A stretch of DNA of 23,315 nucleotides from Candidatus Bathyarchaeota archaeon (GTDB lineage Archaea > Thermoproteota > Bathyarchaeia > Bathyarchaeales > Bathyarchaeaceae). The position numbers were made by a program, and so were the translations under genes. This document shows positions 16,195 through 23,296 of this stretch, one piece after another. Within the stretch, counting starts at the first letter, position 1. Each line of letters starts with the position of its first letter. The DNA lies in the NCBI GenBank assembly GCA_026967815.1, contig JAPUUO010000011.1, forward strand, positions 1 through 23,315, written 5' to 3'. The notes under the pieces were generated by a model that ran no database searches, was not told where the DNA came from, and saw only the letters and a list, made by a program, of their open reading frames with translations.

Positions 16195-16230
16195 ATTTTT
16201 ACCGTCCTTTAAGTTTGGGGGTGCTTTAGC

Positions 16231-17502
16231 ATGATCGAATTTGGAATCAATGGTGAAGATCGTGTCGTGCTCGAGCAGGGCGATGTCTATCCTGGATCCT
16301 ACCAAGTGGGCCCAACCTTTTCGGGCCCGACATCCGACGCCGGAATCCGGATCAAAAGTATCAAAGGCAAAAGCGTGCAGGCGGTGAGTACGGGTAAGCA
16401 GCTTTTTGATGCGAGTCGTATCCAAGATGTTTCCCGAGATGGAGTTACTTTAAAAAACTTAGGTAATGGACGTTTCCAAATCGAAGGGGTGCTTACGGCA
16501 AACGATTTCAATCATGCTATCACAATGACGCACGAAGAAAGTCTGGCTTTAGTAAAACCAGGAAAAATCATGTCTGCTCAAAACGGAAGGACGCCGTATG
16601 CGTATATGACGATTTACAAAAATGGTGTGAATACAGGCCGAGAAATCAATACAAATAACAGAAACACGTGTGTAATTACTGAAGAAGATCTTGCTGATCC
16701 AACGTTTAAAATCTCTTTTGGTTTTTATGGGCGGTCTGCTTCTTGGAATCCGGCAGACATTTACATCCCGATGTTTTATCAATCCGGCGACGGCACATGG
16801 GAGCCTTTTACGGGCGGCAAGCCTGGACCACAGCCGGAATATCCGATTCCGATCCGATCATATCTGATCAATAAGTTCGCATCGAATGTAGAGCCGACAA
16901 CCATCATGGAAGCATCTCAAAAAGTTTATCTCCGGTCTTTGCCAGATGGTACCCATGACGAGTACAAGGATGGAAAGATTATCCGGAGAGTAGGGTGCGT
17001 CACTTTAGATGGATCAGCAGACGAACAGTGGACGGTATCGGGGATGGTAAATGGCTACACGCGAGCGCTTTTTATCGCCCCTGGAGGAGAAGTATTGCAG
17101 TTAAGCCTTGATAAGGTAATGCGTTGCAACAGGCTCCCAGCGGCCGCCACGATTAAGCCGTGGAATGATCCGGACAGTGACTGCCTTTGCCCGGTAAGCT
17201 CGAATACGCCGGGCAATACCGGATTGATACTCAAAGGGGAGTACACCAACGCAGAATTGCGCGCGTGGGTGCAAGAACACCCTCTTGAAGTGCATTACAA
17301 GCTGGGCGAGCCGGTCATCGAAGACGTGCCAGAGCTGCCTATTTTGCAGTCAAAATCACCAATGACTAATGCTTGGTCTGATTCCTCGCTTGGGGTAGAA
17401 ATAACTTGGGAAGCGCTGCCGGCCGGATCGTGTGCGCTGGAAGTGCAGGAGCTTAGAAAAAGAATTGAAGCACTAGAAAGGAAGAGTGTAGAAGATGCAT
17501 AA
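16231..17502 (+). CDS. Tail adhesin paralog 1 (intact, no poly-G)
   Basis: A 423-residue protein in the tandem adhesin family. The N-terminal attachment region ends in GIRIKSIKGKSVQ (38-50), matching GIRIRSIKGRSVQ and GVRVKTIKGRCIQ in the other two. A glycan-binding-like beta domain (about 60-225) follows, then the family signature LRSLPDGTHDEYKDGKIIRR (234 onward), a variable C-terminal domain and a terminal coil (LRKRIEALERKSVEDA). At the point where the paralogs have the G tract and TPSPDNPV segment, this gene goes directly from SVQ to AVSTGK: a deletion has removed the switch and left the gene permanently in frame. A weak Shine-Dalgarno GGGGGTG (16217-16223) precedes the ATG. It overlaps the next gene by 8 bases. 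Probable receptor-binding or host-surface adhesion role. Confidence 0.75.
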   Translation: MIEFGINGEDRVVLEQGDVYPGSYQVGPTFSGPTSDAGIRIKSIKGKSVQAVSTGKQLFDASRIQDVSRDGVTLKNLGNGRFQIEGVLTANDFNHAITMTHEESLALVKPGKIMSAQNGRTPYAYMTIYKNGVNTGREINTNNRNTCVITEEDLADPTFKISFGFYGRSASWNPADIYIPMFYQSGDGTWEPFTGGKPGPQPEYPIPIRSYLINKFASNVEPTTIMEASQKVYLRSLPDGTHDEYKDGKIIRRVGCVTLDGSADEQWTVSGMVNGYTRALFIAPGGEVLQLSLDKVMRCNRLPAAATIKPWNDPDSDCLCPVSSNTPGNTGLILKGEYTNAELRAWVQEHPLEVHYKLGEPVIEDVPELPILQSKSPMTNAWSDSSLGVEITWEALPAGSCALEVQELRKRIEALERKSVEDA

Positions 17503-18758
17503 AATCGACGTGGACGGCGGGACGAAAACTCTCGCTGAAATCAAGGACTTAAAAGAGCTGGCATATGGCGGACTGATGGCCACGGGTCCATCCTATGCCG
17601 GGATCGCATCGGATAAAGGAATCCGGATCCGGTCAATCAAGGGACGTAGCGTCCAAAATCTCGGGGGGGGGGGTGACTCCCTCACCCGATAATCCGGTGG
17701 CAATCAAAGGAGTCGATATTCGGTCTATTGTCAGCACTGGAAAAAACGAGATCAAGCTATGCGCTCTAACGCCACTCGAATACAACGGGATCTCCTTTCA
17801 GCCGGTGTATGAAAATGGTGAGTTGAAATGCGTGAAAGTGAATGGGACGAGTACAGGTCAAGCGACTTATTCGCTTGAGGCAACGAGCCAAAGCCTGAAA
17901 GGCGAGTATGTCGTATCTGGATGCCCAGAGGGTGGCGGCGCAGGAAGTTATAGTTTATGCATTGGCTTGTATTCAAAAGAAACTGGCGCTTGGGTTTCTG
18001 AATCGTATCAAACCGGTCCAGATTTGGCGATAGACTGCACGCCCAGAAAGACCTCAATTTCAATCTTGGTCCGAAAAGGAATCACGTGTAACAATCTCCT
18101 GTTTTACCCGATGATGCGACGGAAGGGGACAAGTGGAGAGTATGAGCCGCCAAAGCAAAATGAAATAAAAAAAGGTCTTACCCTGTGGTCTTTGCCGGAC
18201 GGGACATGTGACGAATACAAAGATGGAAAAGTCATTCGACGAGTAGGAATCAAGGTTTTAAACGGTAGTGAAGCTTGGCAAAAGCAGACTGATAACAATG
18301 CAGTTAGATACTATACGCCTTGTCACGATATGGAGAAGGCTCGAAATTATACAGAAGTAATGATGTGCACTGCTTTGCCAGTTTCAAGTGCAGCCGGAAC
18401 TGCAATCCAGGACTTCAGTGTGTCTGGTTATGCCGATTATTATGACACATATCCCGATGAAAATTGGATTTATATTATGAAGTCCGAAAGGTTCGAATCG
18501 GCAAATGAATTGAAATTATGGCTTACGAATCATCCGATAACAGTTCTGTACAAGCTAGCCGCTCCAACCATCGAAGACGTCTCCATCCCGATCCTGCCGT
18601 CCTACCACCCATACACGACGGCTTATACCGATTCGCCAGTCGATCCAGAAATCGAGTGGGAGATTTTGACAAGTAGCAATAACGATGTTGCGGTGGCTGA
18701 TTTGATTGCGCGCGTAGCAGCGCTAGAAAGTGAGGCAGTAAACAATGCACAAAATTGA
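17495..18758 (+). CDS. Tail adhesin paralog 2, phase-variable (frame broken at poly-G)
   Basis: The N-terminal piece (17495-17692) reads MHKIDVDGGTKTLAEIKDLK, continues to GRSVQNL, then hits the G tract; in the present frame it ends after 65 residues at 17690-17692. The rest of the gene (to 18758) is open in another frame and begins VTPSPDNPVAIKGVDIRSI directly after the tract. With 10 or 13 G instead of 11 the two join into a protein of about 420 residues, equal to its neighbours. The downstream part has a jelly-roll-like region with a Pro/Glu-rich end (YEPPKQNEIKKG), the signature LWSLPDGTCDEYKDGKVIRR, a unique C-terminal domain and a coil (LIARVAALESEAVNNAQN). As sequenced it is OFF. Alternatives are a homopolymer sequencing error, or slippage during transcription or translation that yields some full-length protein. 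Confidence 0.8.
17663..17673 (+). repeat. Poly-G switch tract (11 G) in adhesin paralog 2
   Basis: Eleven G residues at codons 57-60. The upstream frame reads CTC GGG GGG GGG GGT GAC; the downstream conserved frame needs GGG GTG ACT CCC TCA CCC. Full-length translation therefore requires 10 or 13 G. The tract codes a flexible glycine linker between the attachment domain and the adhesin body, so its length can vary without harm when in frame. Confidence 0.95.
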
Positions 18759-20009
18759 TGTAGATAGCGGAACTAAGACGCTGATCGAGGTAAAGGATCT
18801 CAAGGACTTTGCTTTTGATGGTCTGGTAGCCAAAGGAAATGCGTATCAGGGTGTCTGCTCGGACAACGGGGTCCGGGTAAAAACCATTAAAGGGCGCTGT
18901 ATTCAAAATATTTCGGGGGGGGGGGCGTAAGTCCTGACAATCCGGTTGAAATTGAGACGGTGAGGATTAAGAAGGTTGCGAGTTTTGGAAAGAATTTTGG
19001 ATTGAAAATATTGGATAACGGGATTGTAAAGCAAAGATGCACTGTGACCGAGTCGGGTGGCTTCTTTACGATGTCTACCACCGGGGCAGATGCTTATTGG
19101 GGAGAGGTGCGAGCGACAGGACAACCTCGCACCGGATCAGAAGGAACCCTTTTCGTGGCTCCAGCAGGCAAAGTGTATTGTAAGTCCATGAATAACGTGT
19201 TCGATAAAATGTTTATTCAAATGTGGGATAAAGATTTGAAAAGCCTTGGATATCTCATTTCTTTCTCGTCGGGGAGAGAATTGAATCCGGCAACAAAATA
19301 TATATCCCTTCGAGTTGGAATCGAAAATTCCCAGGCCGGGACCACATACACGGATCAAATCATGATTTCGACCGAGCCAATTACAGATTGGGAACCGCCA
19401 TACTATGAGGAAGTGAACGTTGATTTGGAATTGTTCTCACTCCCATCCGGCGTATGCGATGAAGTGAAAGACGGGAAGCTGATTCGGCGAGTTAAAAAAC
19501 TTGTTTTGGATGGATCAAACGACGAACTCTATTCAATCCAGAATACACCGAATCCTTATTTTGGATATAACGATACTTCTAGGACGATCAAACCGCGAAA
19601 AGACGGATCTGGCGCTATTGTATCTAACGTATTTTGTAATCGTCTCCAAGCGGCTACACCAGACTATTTGTGGGCCGGCTTGACGGCAAACGGGGTTTCC
19701 ATAGATATAAACCCGGCTTCCATCGTCCGAGTGAGGGTGGAAGGAGTAACGGCAGTCGATGAACTTAGGGCGTGGCTGCAATCCAATCCACTCACGATCT
19801 ATTGCGAACTAGAAACCCCAATCATCACCCCACTCGCTGATATCATCGTCCCAACCAAAGCACCATACACGATCGTGACCCATGACTCGCCAGTAGAGAC
19901 TGAAATCGAATACGAGATTCTGACCAAATCGGATTATTTGCCCGACATCATTGACATCAAGAAAAGACTGGCAGCACTCGAAGCAGCTGCCGTAGGAGGA
20001 GGAAATTAA
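18745..20009 (+). CDS. Tail adhesin paralog 3, phase-variable (frame broken at poly-G)
   Basis: The N-terminal piece (18745-18930) starts MHKIDVDSGTKTLIEVKDLK and reaches GRCIQNIS before the G tract; in the present frame it stops after 61 residues. The remaining gene, open to 20009, begins VSPDNPVEIETVRIKKV directly after the tract. With 9 or 12 G instead of 11 the product is about 420 residues. It shares the family signature LFSLPSGVCDEVKDGKLIRR and the terminal coil IKKRLAALEAAAVGGGN with paralogs 1 and 2, but has its own binding domain. It starts 14 bases inside paralog 2. A GTG at 18960 could in principle allow reinitiation, but I see no ribosome binding site for it. As sequenced it is OFF, with the same caveats as paralog 2. 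Confidence 0.8.
18915..18925 (+). repeat. Poly-G switch tract (11 G) in adhesin paralog 3
   Basis: Eleven G residues starting at the third base of codon 57. The upstream frame gives TCG GGG GGG GGG GCG TAA; the conserved downstream frame needs GGC GTA AGT CCT GAC. In-frame lengths are 9 or 12 G. The position is equivalent to the tract in paralog 2 within one codon, although the two genes have diverged elsewhere. Confidence 0.95.
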
Positions 20010-20441
20010 ATGTACGAAATCATCAAAAGAGTAATCACAAGCGGGAAGTATGACCTGCCTGCCATGCTCGCCAAAATCGACACGATCTGGATCCAGGGCG
20101 ACCTGACAGACGAGCAGCGCGGCGAATTGATCGAAAGCGCAAGGACGGGTGCGCAGCCACAGCAAAGCGTGGACGTGATCCAAAAGCTCACCGATCTGGA
20201 AAAAAGAGTCCGGGTGCTAGAAGAGAAAGACACGATTGTCGTCGATCCAGATCAGCCCGATGACCCAAGCGTCGACATCAATGCTATTCCGGAGTACGAG
20301 GCGGGTAAGTGGTACTACGCAGGAGACACCGTAAAGCACAAAGGCAAAGTCTATACATGCACGGCGCCGGAAGGGCAGGTGTGCGTATGGAGTCCGGAAG
20401 ACTATCCGGCGTACTGGACGGAAGCAGCTGCTGAAGAGTAA
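20010..20441 (+). CDS. Tail-associated protein with C-terminal chitin/glycan-binding (CBM5/12-like) module
   Basis: A 143-residue protein with RBS GGAGGAGG just before its ATG, which abuts the preceding stop. The N-terminal domain (MYEIIKRVITSGKYDLPAML, WIQGDLTDEQRGELIESA) is widespread in Firmicutes phages right after tail-fibre genes. A short coil (50-72) leads to a CBM5/12-type fold: YEAGKWYYAGDTVKHKGKVY (96-115) with aromatic residues W101, W127 and W136, which in this family line the sugar-binding face. It probably assists adhesion to cell-surface polysaccharide or peptidoglycan, as a tail decoration or as a partner of the lysis proteins. Confidence 0.75.
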   Translation: MYEIIKRVITSGKYDLPAMLAKIDTIWIQGDLTDEQRGELIESARTGAQPQQSVDVIQKLTDLEKRVRVLEEKDTIVVDPDQPDDPSVDINAIPEYEAGKWYYAGDTVKHKGKVYTCTAPEGQVCVWSPEDYPAYWTEAAAEE

Positions 20442-20481
20442 GGCGCTTTTATTTTAAAAAGAAATGAAGGAGGAAGAACCC

Positions 20482-20934
20482 ATGAATGCGAAACTTTTTA
20501 CTTTTGATACTGTTGCAGGTGCGATTGGCACCTTTTTTTCATACCTCTACGGAGGATGGACGGGTGCAATGAGTTGCCTCATTGTATGTATGGTTGTGGA
20601 CTATGTTACCGGCCTGATTGTGGCTGGATTCGGCCGCTCGATGAAATCAAAAAATGGGGGCCTCGATTCGCACATTGGCTGGATTGGATTGGCAAAAAAA
20701 GTAATGACTTTGGTCATGCTTGCTGTTGTACATGTGATTGGGCTGACGATTCCCGGAGCTGAAGCACTTTTCGATATTGCGGTAATTGGGTATATCGCAA
20801 ACGAGGCTATTTCGATCTGCGAAAATGCACGATTAATGGGCATTAGTTTAGGTCCGGTCAATGGGCTTTTAGATATTTTAAAGCCAATTCAAAATGCCGG
20901 TGACGATGCAAAAGCAGAGGATGAAGAAGTATGA
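20482..20934 (+). CDS. Holin (TcdE/phi29 type, Phage_holin_4)
   Basis: I start at ATG 20482 (MNAKLFTFDTVAGAIG), not at the in-frame ATG 20464, because GAAGGAGGAAG lies just before it. The 150-residue product has about four hydrophobic segments (roughly 9-26, 29-50, 70-90, 95-115), the family motif VDYVTGL after the second, a Lys-rich loop (SMKSKNGGLDS) and an acidic cytoplasmic tail (DDAKAEDEEV). It forms membrane lesions at a set time so the endolysin can reach the wall. It overlaps the endolysin gene by ATGA. Confidence 0.9.
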   Translation: MNAKLFTFDTVAGAIGTFFSYLYGGWTGAMSCLIVCMVVDYVTGLIVAGFGRSMKSKNGGLDSHIGWIGLAKKVMTLVMLAVVHVIGLTIPGAEALFDIAVIGYIANEAISICENARLMGISLGPVNGLLDILKPIQNAGDDAKAEDEEV

Positions 20935-21788
20935 AAAAGGGTCAAAAACTAACGATTGGGGGCGTGCAAGCGCTCCTTTTTCCTATGGCAGTGATGAATA
21001 TCACGCAAGGGAATAACGAGGGGACACACCTCGGAACTAACGCTTTAGACAATGCGGGCAAAGATACAGGCATTGACCCGGTTTTTGCCCCTTGCGATAT
21101 GCGGCTGGTGGCTTGGGACTCATATGCGGCTGGGAACGCAGTTTTTTTTGTTTCCACGCAAAAGGTGCGTTTCCGGGATGGCACGATCGACTACGCCGTC
21201 ATTATGATCATCCACGACAATTACATCGGGGACATTCTAGCACTGGGCAAAAACTATGTTTTCAAGCAGGGCGAAGAGTTTGGAGACGAGGGTACCGCAG
21301 GCCGGGCCTCGGGAAACCACGTTCACATCGAGATCGCAAAAGGTACATACACGCACATGTACGACAAAAATGCTTATGGCGTTTACCACCTGCCGCGCAA
21401 TATAAGCGCGGATCTGGCTTTCTTTACTGATGGCACAACGATCAAAAACAAAGGCGGATTCAAGAACTGGGCAACCTCTGCCGCAGTAAGTCAGTCGCAA
21501 GCTACACAAACAAAGAAAACCAATGAAGTAATTGCTGCAGAAGTGATTGCTGGTAAGTGGGGATCCGGATCGGACCGAAAAAGTAAGCTCACAAAAGCTG
21601 GATATGACTATAATGCTATCCAAAAACTGGTAAACGAGAAACTCAGCGGTAAAAAGACGATCAGTCAAATTGCGTCCGAAGTCATCGCCGGAAAATGGGG
21701 AAACGGTTCCAATCGGACAGCTAGACTTAAAAAAGCTGGGTATGATCCAGCTGCCGTGCAAAAAGAGGTCAATCGGATCCTTGGGTAA
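20931..21788 (+). CDS. Endolysin: M23 metallopeptidase with two CW_7 (Cpl-7) repeats
   Basis: A 285-residue lysin without a signal peptide, hence holin dependent. Residues 15-165 form an M23/LytM-like endopeptidase domain: GTHLGTNALD gives metal ligands H33 and D40, and NHVHIEI gives H130 and H132. H95 in IIHDN is a further candidate catalytic His. Its substrate is expected to be the peptide cross-bridge of peptidoglycan. A linker (about 180-197, Ser/Gln/Thr rich) leads to two Cpl-7 wall-binding repeats, 199-237 and 243-281, each containing EVIAGKWG, a basic segment and KAGYD. These repeats bind wall glycan without needing choline. The gene is last in the late operon and is followed by a strong terminator. 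Confidence 0.9.
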   Translation: MKKGQKLTIGGVQALLFPMAVMNITQGNNEGTHLGTNALDNAGKDTGIDPVFAPCDMRLVAWDSYAAGNAVFFVSTQKVRFRDGTIDYAVIMIIHDNYIGDILALGKNYVFKQGEEFGDEGTAGRASGNHVHIEIAKGTYTHMYDKNAYGVYHLPRNISADLAFFTDGTTIKNKGGFKNWATSAAVSQSQATQTKKTNEVIAAEVIAGKWGSGSDRKSKLTKAGYDYNAIQKLVNEKLSGKKTISQIASEVIAGKWGNGSNRTARLKKAGYDPAAVQKEVNRILG

Positions 21789-21790
21789 TT

Positions 21791-21815
21791 GAGGGCTTCG
21801 GCCCTCATTTTTTTT
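21791..21815 (+). terminator. Rho-independent terminator of the late operon
   Basis: GAGGGC (21791-21796), a TTCG loop, GCCCTC (21801-21806), then A and eight T. A perfect stem with a stable tetraloop starting two bases after the endolysin stop. Confidence 0.95.
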
Positions 21816-21824
21816 GTGGCTTTA

Positions 21825-21865
21825 ATTGCGTGTCCCTCACGTATTTGCGTGTAGTTTGCGTGTAG
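21825..21865 (+). repeat. Arm-type direct repeats, lysis-side arm of attP
   Basis: Two tandem 11-bp copies of TTTGCGTGTAG (21844-21854 and 21855-21865) and a third partial copy ATTGCGTGT (21825-21833). The same 11-mer occurs on the other side of the core at 22083-22093. Such repeats are the expected binding sites of the AP2-like N-terminal domain of the integrase. Confidence 0.75.
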
Positions 21866-21888
21866 TTTTTTTGAGTTTTTAATAAAAA

Positions 21889-21926
21889 AAGGCTTTTGCA
21901 TGCCGATTTGGCGTTTGAAAAGCCTT
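21889..21926 (-). terminator. Hairpin in attP, terminator-like on minus strand
   Basis: AAGGCTTTT (21889-21897) pairs with AAAAGCCTT (21918-21926), and the 20-base loop holds a smaller GCC/GGC pair. Read on the minus strand the stem is followed by seven T, so it can stop integrase-direction transcription before the lysis genes. It could also be structural within attP. Confidence 0.6.
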
Positions 21927-21963
21927 ATAAATAAAGAATTCGAAAAAAATAGTAATTTATACA

Positions 21964-21985
21964 TCAATTCCCGTCATCTGCTCCA
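21964..21985 (+). other. attP: Probable attP core: 3' end of a tRNA-Gly gene
   Basis: TCAATT, CCCGT, CATCTGC, T, CCA reads as the T-loop from position 55, the 3' strand of the T-stem, the 3' strand of the acceptor stem, discriminator T73 and CCA. An acceptor 3' strand CATCTGC pairs with a 5' GCAGATG; together with T73 this suits firmicute tRNA-Gly. No 5' part of a tRNA is present, so this is not a functional tRNA gene. It lies between arm-type repeats and next to the integrase, as expected for a phage that integrates into the tRNA 3' end and restores it. Confidence 0.65.
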
Positions 21986-21998
21986 TCTAGTTGAGTTG

Positions 21999-22022
21999 AA
22001 AACCGCAGAGATGCGGTTTTTT
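21999..22022 (+). terminator. Terminator directly downstream of attP core
   Basis: AAAACCGCA (21999-22007), GAGA loop, TGCGGTTTT (22012-22020), followed by TT. After integration it would sit just after the restored tRNA 3' end and could supply its transcription terminator. On the minus strand it could also trim the integrase transcript. Confidence 0.75.
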
Positions 22023-22053
22023 GCTTATATAAAGCTGTTTTTCGGTATATCGC

Positions 22054-23223
22054 TTAATGCATCGGAATGGCGGTGCGTGTAATTTGCGTGTAGTTTTTAT
22101 AGATTGCATTCAGCTCGTTTTTGAACGAGTTGCGCTGCTGCTCATAGATATGGGCGTATACTTTGTGCAGAATCTCGATCGTGTGGCCTAAACGGTCCGC
22201 TATCATCTGATCTGGAAGTCCGTGCATTATCAGCAAACTCGCATGGGAATGACGAAATCCGTGGAGAGTGATTCGCTTCACGCCGGCTTTATCCATATAC
22301 TCGTCGTGCTTACGCTTGAGTGTGGTGGGAGAGAGGGGCCGTATATCGCCAAAAACGTAAAAATCGTAGGAGAACCCGTCTCGGCGCTGATGGCGCTTAT
22401 ATCGCTCTAAAAGGGCGTTTCGGAGCGAGTCTGGCATATCAATCGTTCGGATGGATCGCCGCGTCTTTGGAGAGGTTCGGATCTGACCTCGTTTTTTTGT
22501 CTTGTTTGTGGCGGTCGCTTCGATCCGGATCTTTGATCCGCCAAAATCGACGTTTTCCCAGCGCAATGCGATCAGCTCGCCGCGCCGCACGCCGGTTTCC
22601 CAGAGGAAAAGGAAAATGTCTTTCCACTCCGGATCGTCTACGTAGGAGATGAAGTGCCAATACTCGTCTTCCGTCCAGAAATTTATTTCCGCTTCGTCGC
22701 TTTTGACCGTTTCGTCCGGGTCTTGGTACTTTTTGACCTTTTGCGCCGGGTTATCCGGAATGAGTTCCAGCTTCACAGCATAGGACAAATATTTGGACAG
22801 GACCATTTTTGCGTTGTTGATCGTATTGGCAGCGTAGCGCGTCCCATCCGGCTTTTCTTTTTCAAGCATATTCGTCATCCATTGCGTAACAGCTGATACC
22901 GTGATGTCCTTGACCCGCTTCGATCCCAGGATGGGACTGATATGGCATCTATACATCGTGAGGTTGCTCATGAGCGTCGATTCTTTGACGCCTTCCAAAA
23001 GATAGCTGGCCGTGTATTGATCCACGAGAGCGTCCAAAGTGATTGCTGCGGGCAGATTGTCCGATAAAGTCATCCGGATCCGCGCTTCTTCCGCTTCCGC
23101 GTCTTTCTTTTTCGCGAAGCCGCGCCGGCAAATATGGCGGCGTTTTCCATTTTGATCGGTAAAATTGATGTCGATCCGATACGATACCTTTCCAGACCGA
23201 GATTTATCCTTATAAACAGGCAT
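22054..23223 (-). CDS. int: Tyrosine site-specific integrase
   Basis: A 389-residue phage integrase that recombines attP with the host tRNA site and, with an excisionase, reverses it. Residues 1-55 form an AP2-like arm-binding domain (GKVSYRIDINFTDQNGKRRH). Residues 63-165 are the SAM-like core-binding domain. The catalytic domain (about 180-370) has R213 in GVRRGE, K253, HGFR (H321, R324), LGH (H347) and the nucleophile Y356 in KVYAHI; all catalytic residues are present. The last codons overlap arm-type repeats at 22073-22093. The ribosome binding site AAGGATGG is 6-7 bases before ATG and lies in one arm of a hairpin. No excisionase is visible; it and the repressor should lie beyond the right edge. 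Confidence 0.95.
   Translation of the reverse strand: MPVYKDKSRSGKVSYRIDINFTDQNGKRRHICRRGFAKKKDAEAEEARIRMTLSDNLPAAITLDALVDQYTASYLLEGVKESTLMSNLTMYRCHISPILGSKRVKDITVSAVTQWMTNMLEKEKPDGTRYAANTINNAKMVLSKYLSYAVKLELIPDNPAQKVKKYQDPDETVKSDEAEINFWTEDEYWHFISYVDDPEWKDIFLFLWETGVRRGELIALRWENVDFGGSKIRIEATATNKTKKRGQIRTSPKTRRSIRTIDMPDSLRNALLERYKRHQRRDGFSYDFYVFGDIRPLSPTTLKRKHDEYMDKAGVKRITLHGFRHSHASLLIMHGLPDQMIADRLGHTIEILHKVYAHIYEQQRNSFKNELNAIYKNYTQITRTAIPMH
22073..22093 (+). repeat. Arm-type direct repeats, integrase-side arm of attP
   Basis: One exact copy of TTTGCGTGTAG (22083-22093) and one partial copy GTGCGTGTAA (22073-22082), in the same orientation as the lysis-side copies. They lie inside the 3' end of the integrase coding sequence and encode part of NYTQITRT. 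Arms on both sides of the core mean attP is intact. Confidence 0.75.
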
Positions 23224-23229
23224 AATAAA

Positions 23230-23296
23230 ACCATCCTTTCATTTTCAAAAGAAGGATGGTAGAATCAAAGTGGTTTTGGTTGGTTTTACCATCCTT
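23230..23296 (-). promoter_or_regulatory. Integrase leader with two mutually exclusive hairpins over the RBS
   Basis: On the minus strand the leader contains three elements in order: AAGGATGGTA (23296-23287), TACCATCCTT (23261-23252) and AAGGATGGT (23238-23230). The last is the ribosome binding site of the integrase. Element 2 can pair with element 3 (9 bp, 13-base loop), hiding the RBS, or with element 1 (10 bp, 25-base loop), freeing it. Alternatively, the three repeats are operators for a DNA-binding protein; elements 2 and 3 are centred 22 bp apart, two helical turns. The remaining 23297-23315 shows nothing else I can identify. Confidence 0.6.

Noticed and set aside
15547..17502. Poly-G slippage fusing the CBM-like gene to adhesin paralog 1
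   Set aside because: The two share a frame only at the present length, where TAA follows at once and a second TAA lies at 16210-16212; other lengths end at stops before or at the paralog 1 start. Coupling, not fusion, is possible.
17595..17700. ATG 17595 as a real start for the second adhesin body
   Set aside because: It lies inside the conserved N-terminal coding region in the wrong frame and has no Shine-Dalgarno; the matching N-terminal domain in frame 17495 plus the G tract explains the data better.
14647..20441. A diversity-generating retroelement acting on the adhesins
   Set aside because: I see no reverse transcriptase and no template/variable repeat pair in the window; the variation signal here is homopolymer length.
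21964..21985. A complete tRNA gene
   Set aside because: Only the T-arm 3' part, acceptor 3' strand and CCA are present; the upstream bases do not form the rest of a cloverleaf.
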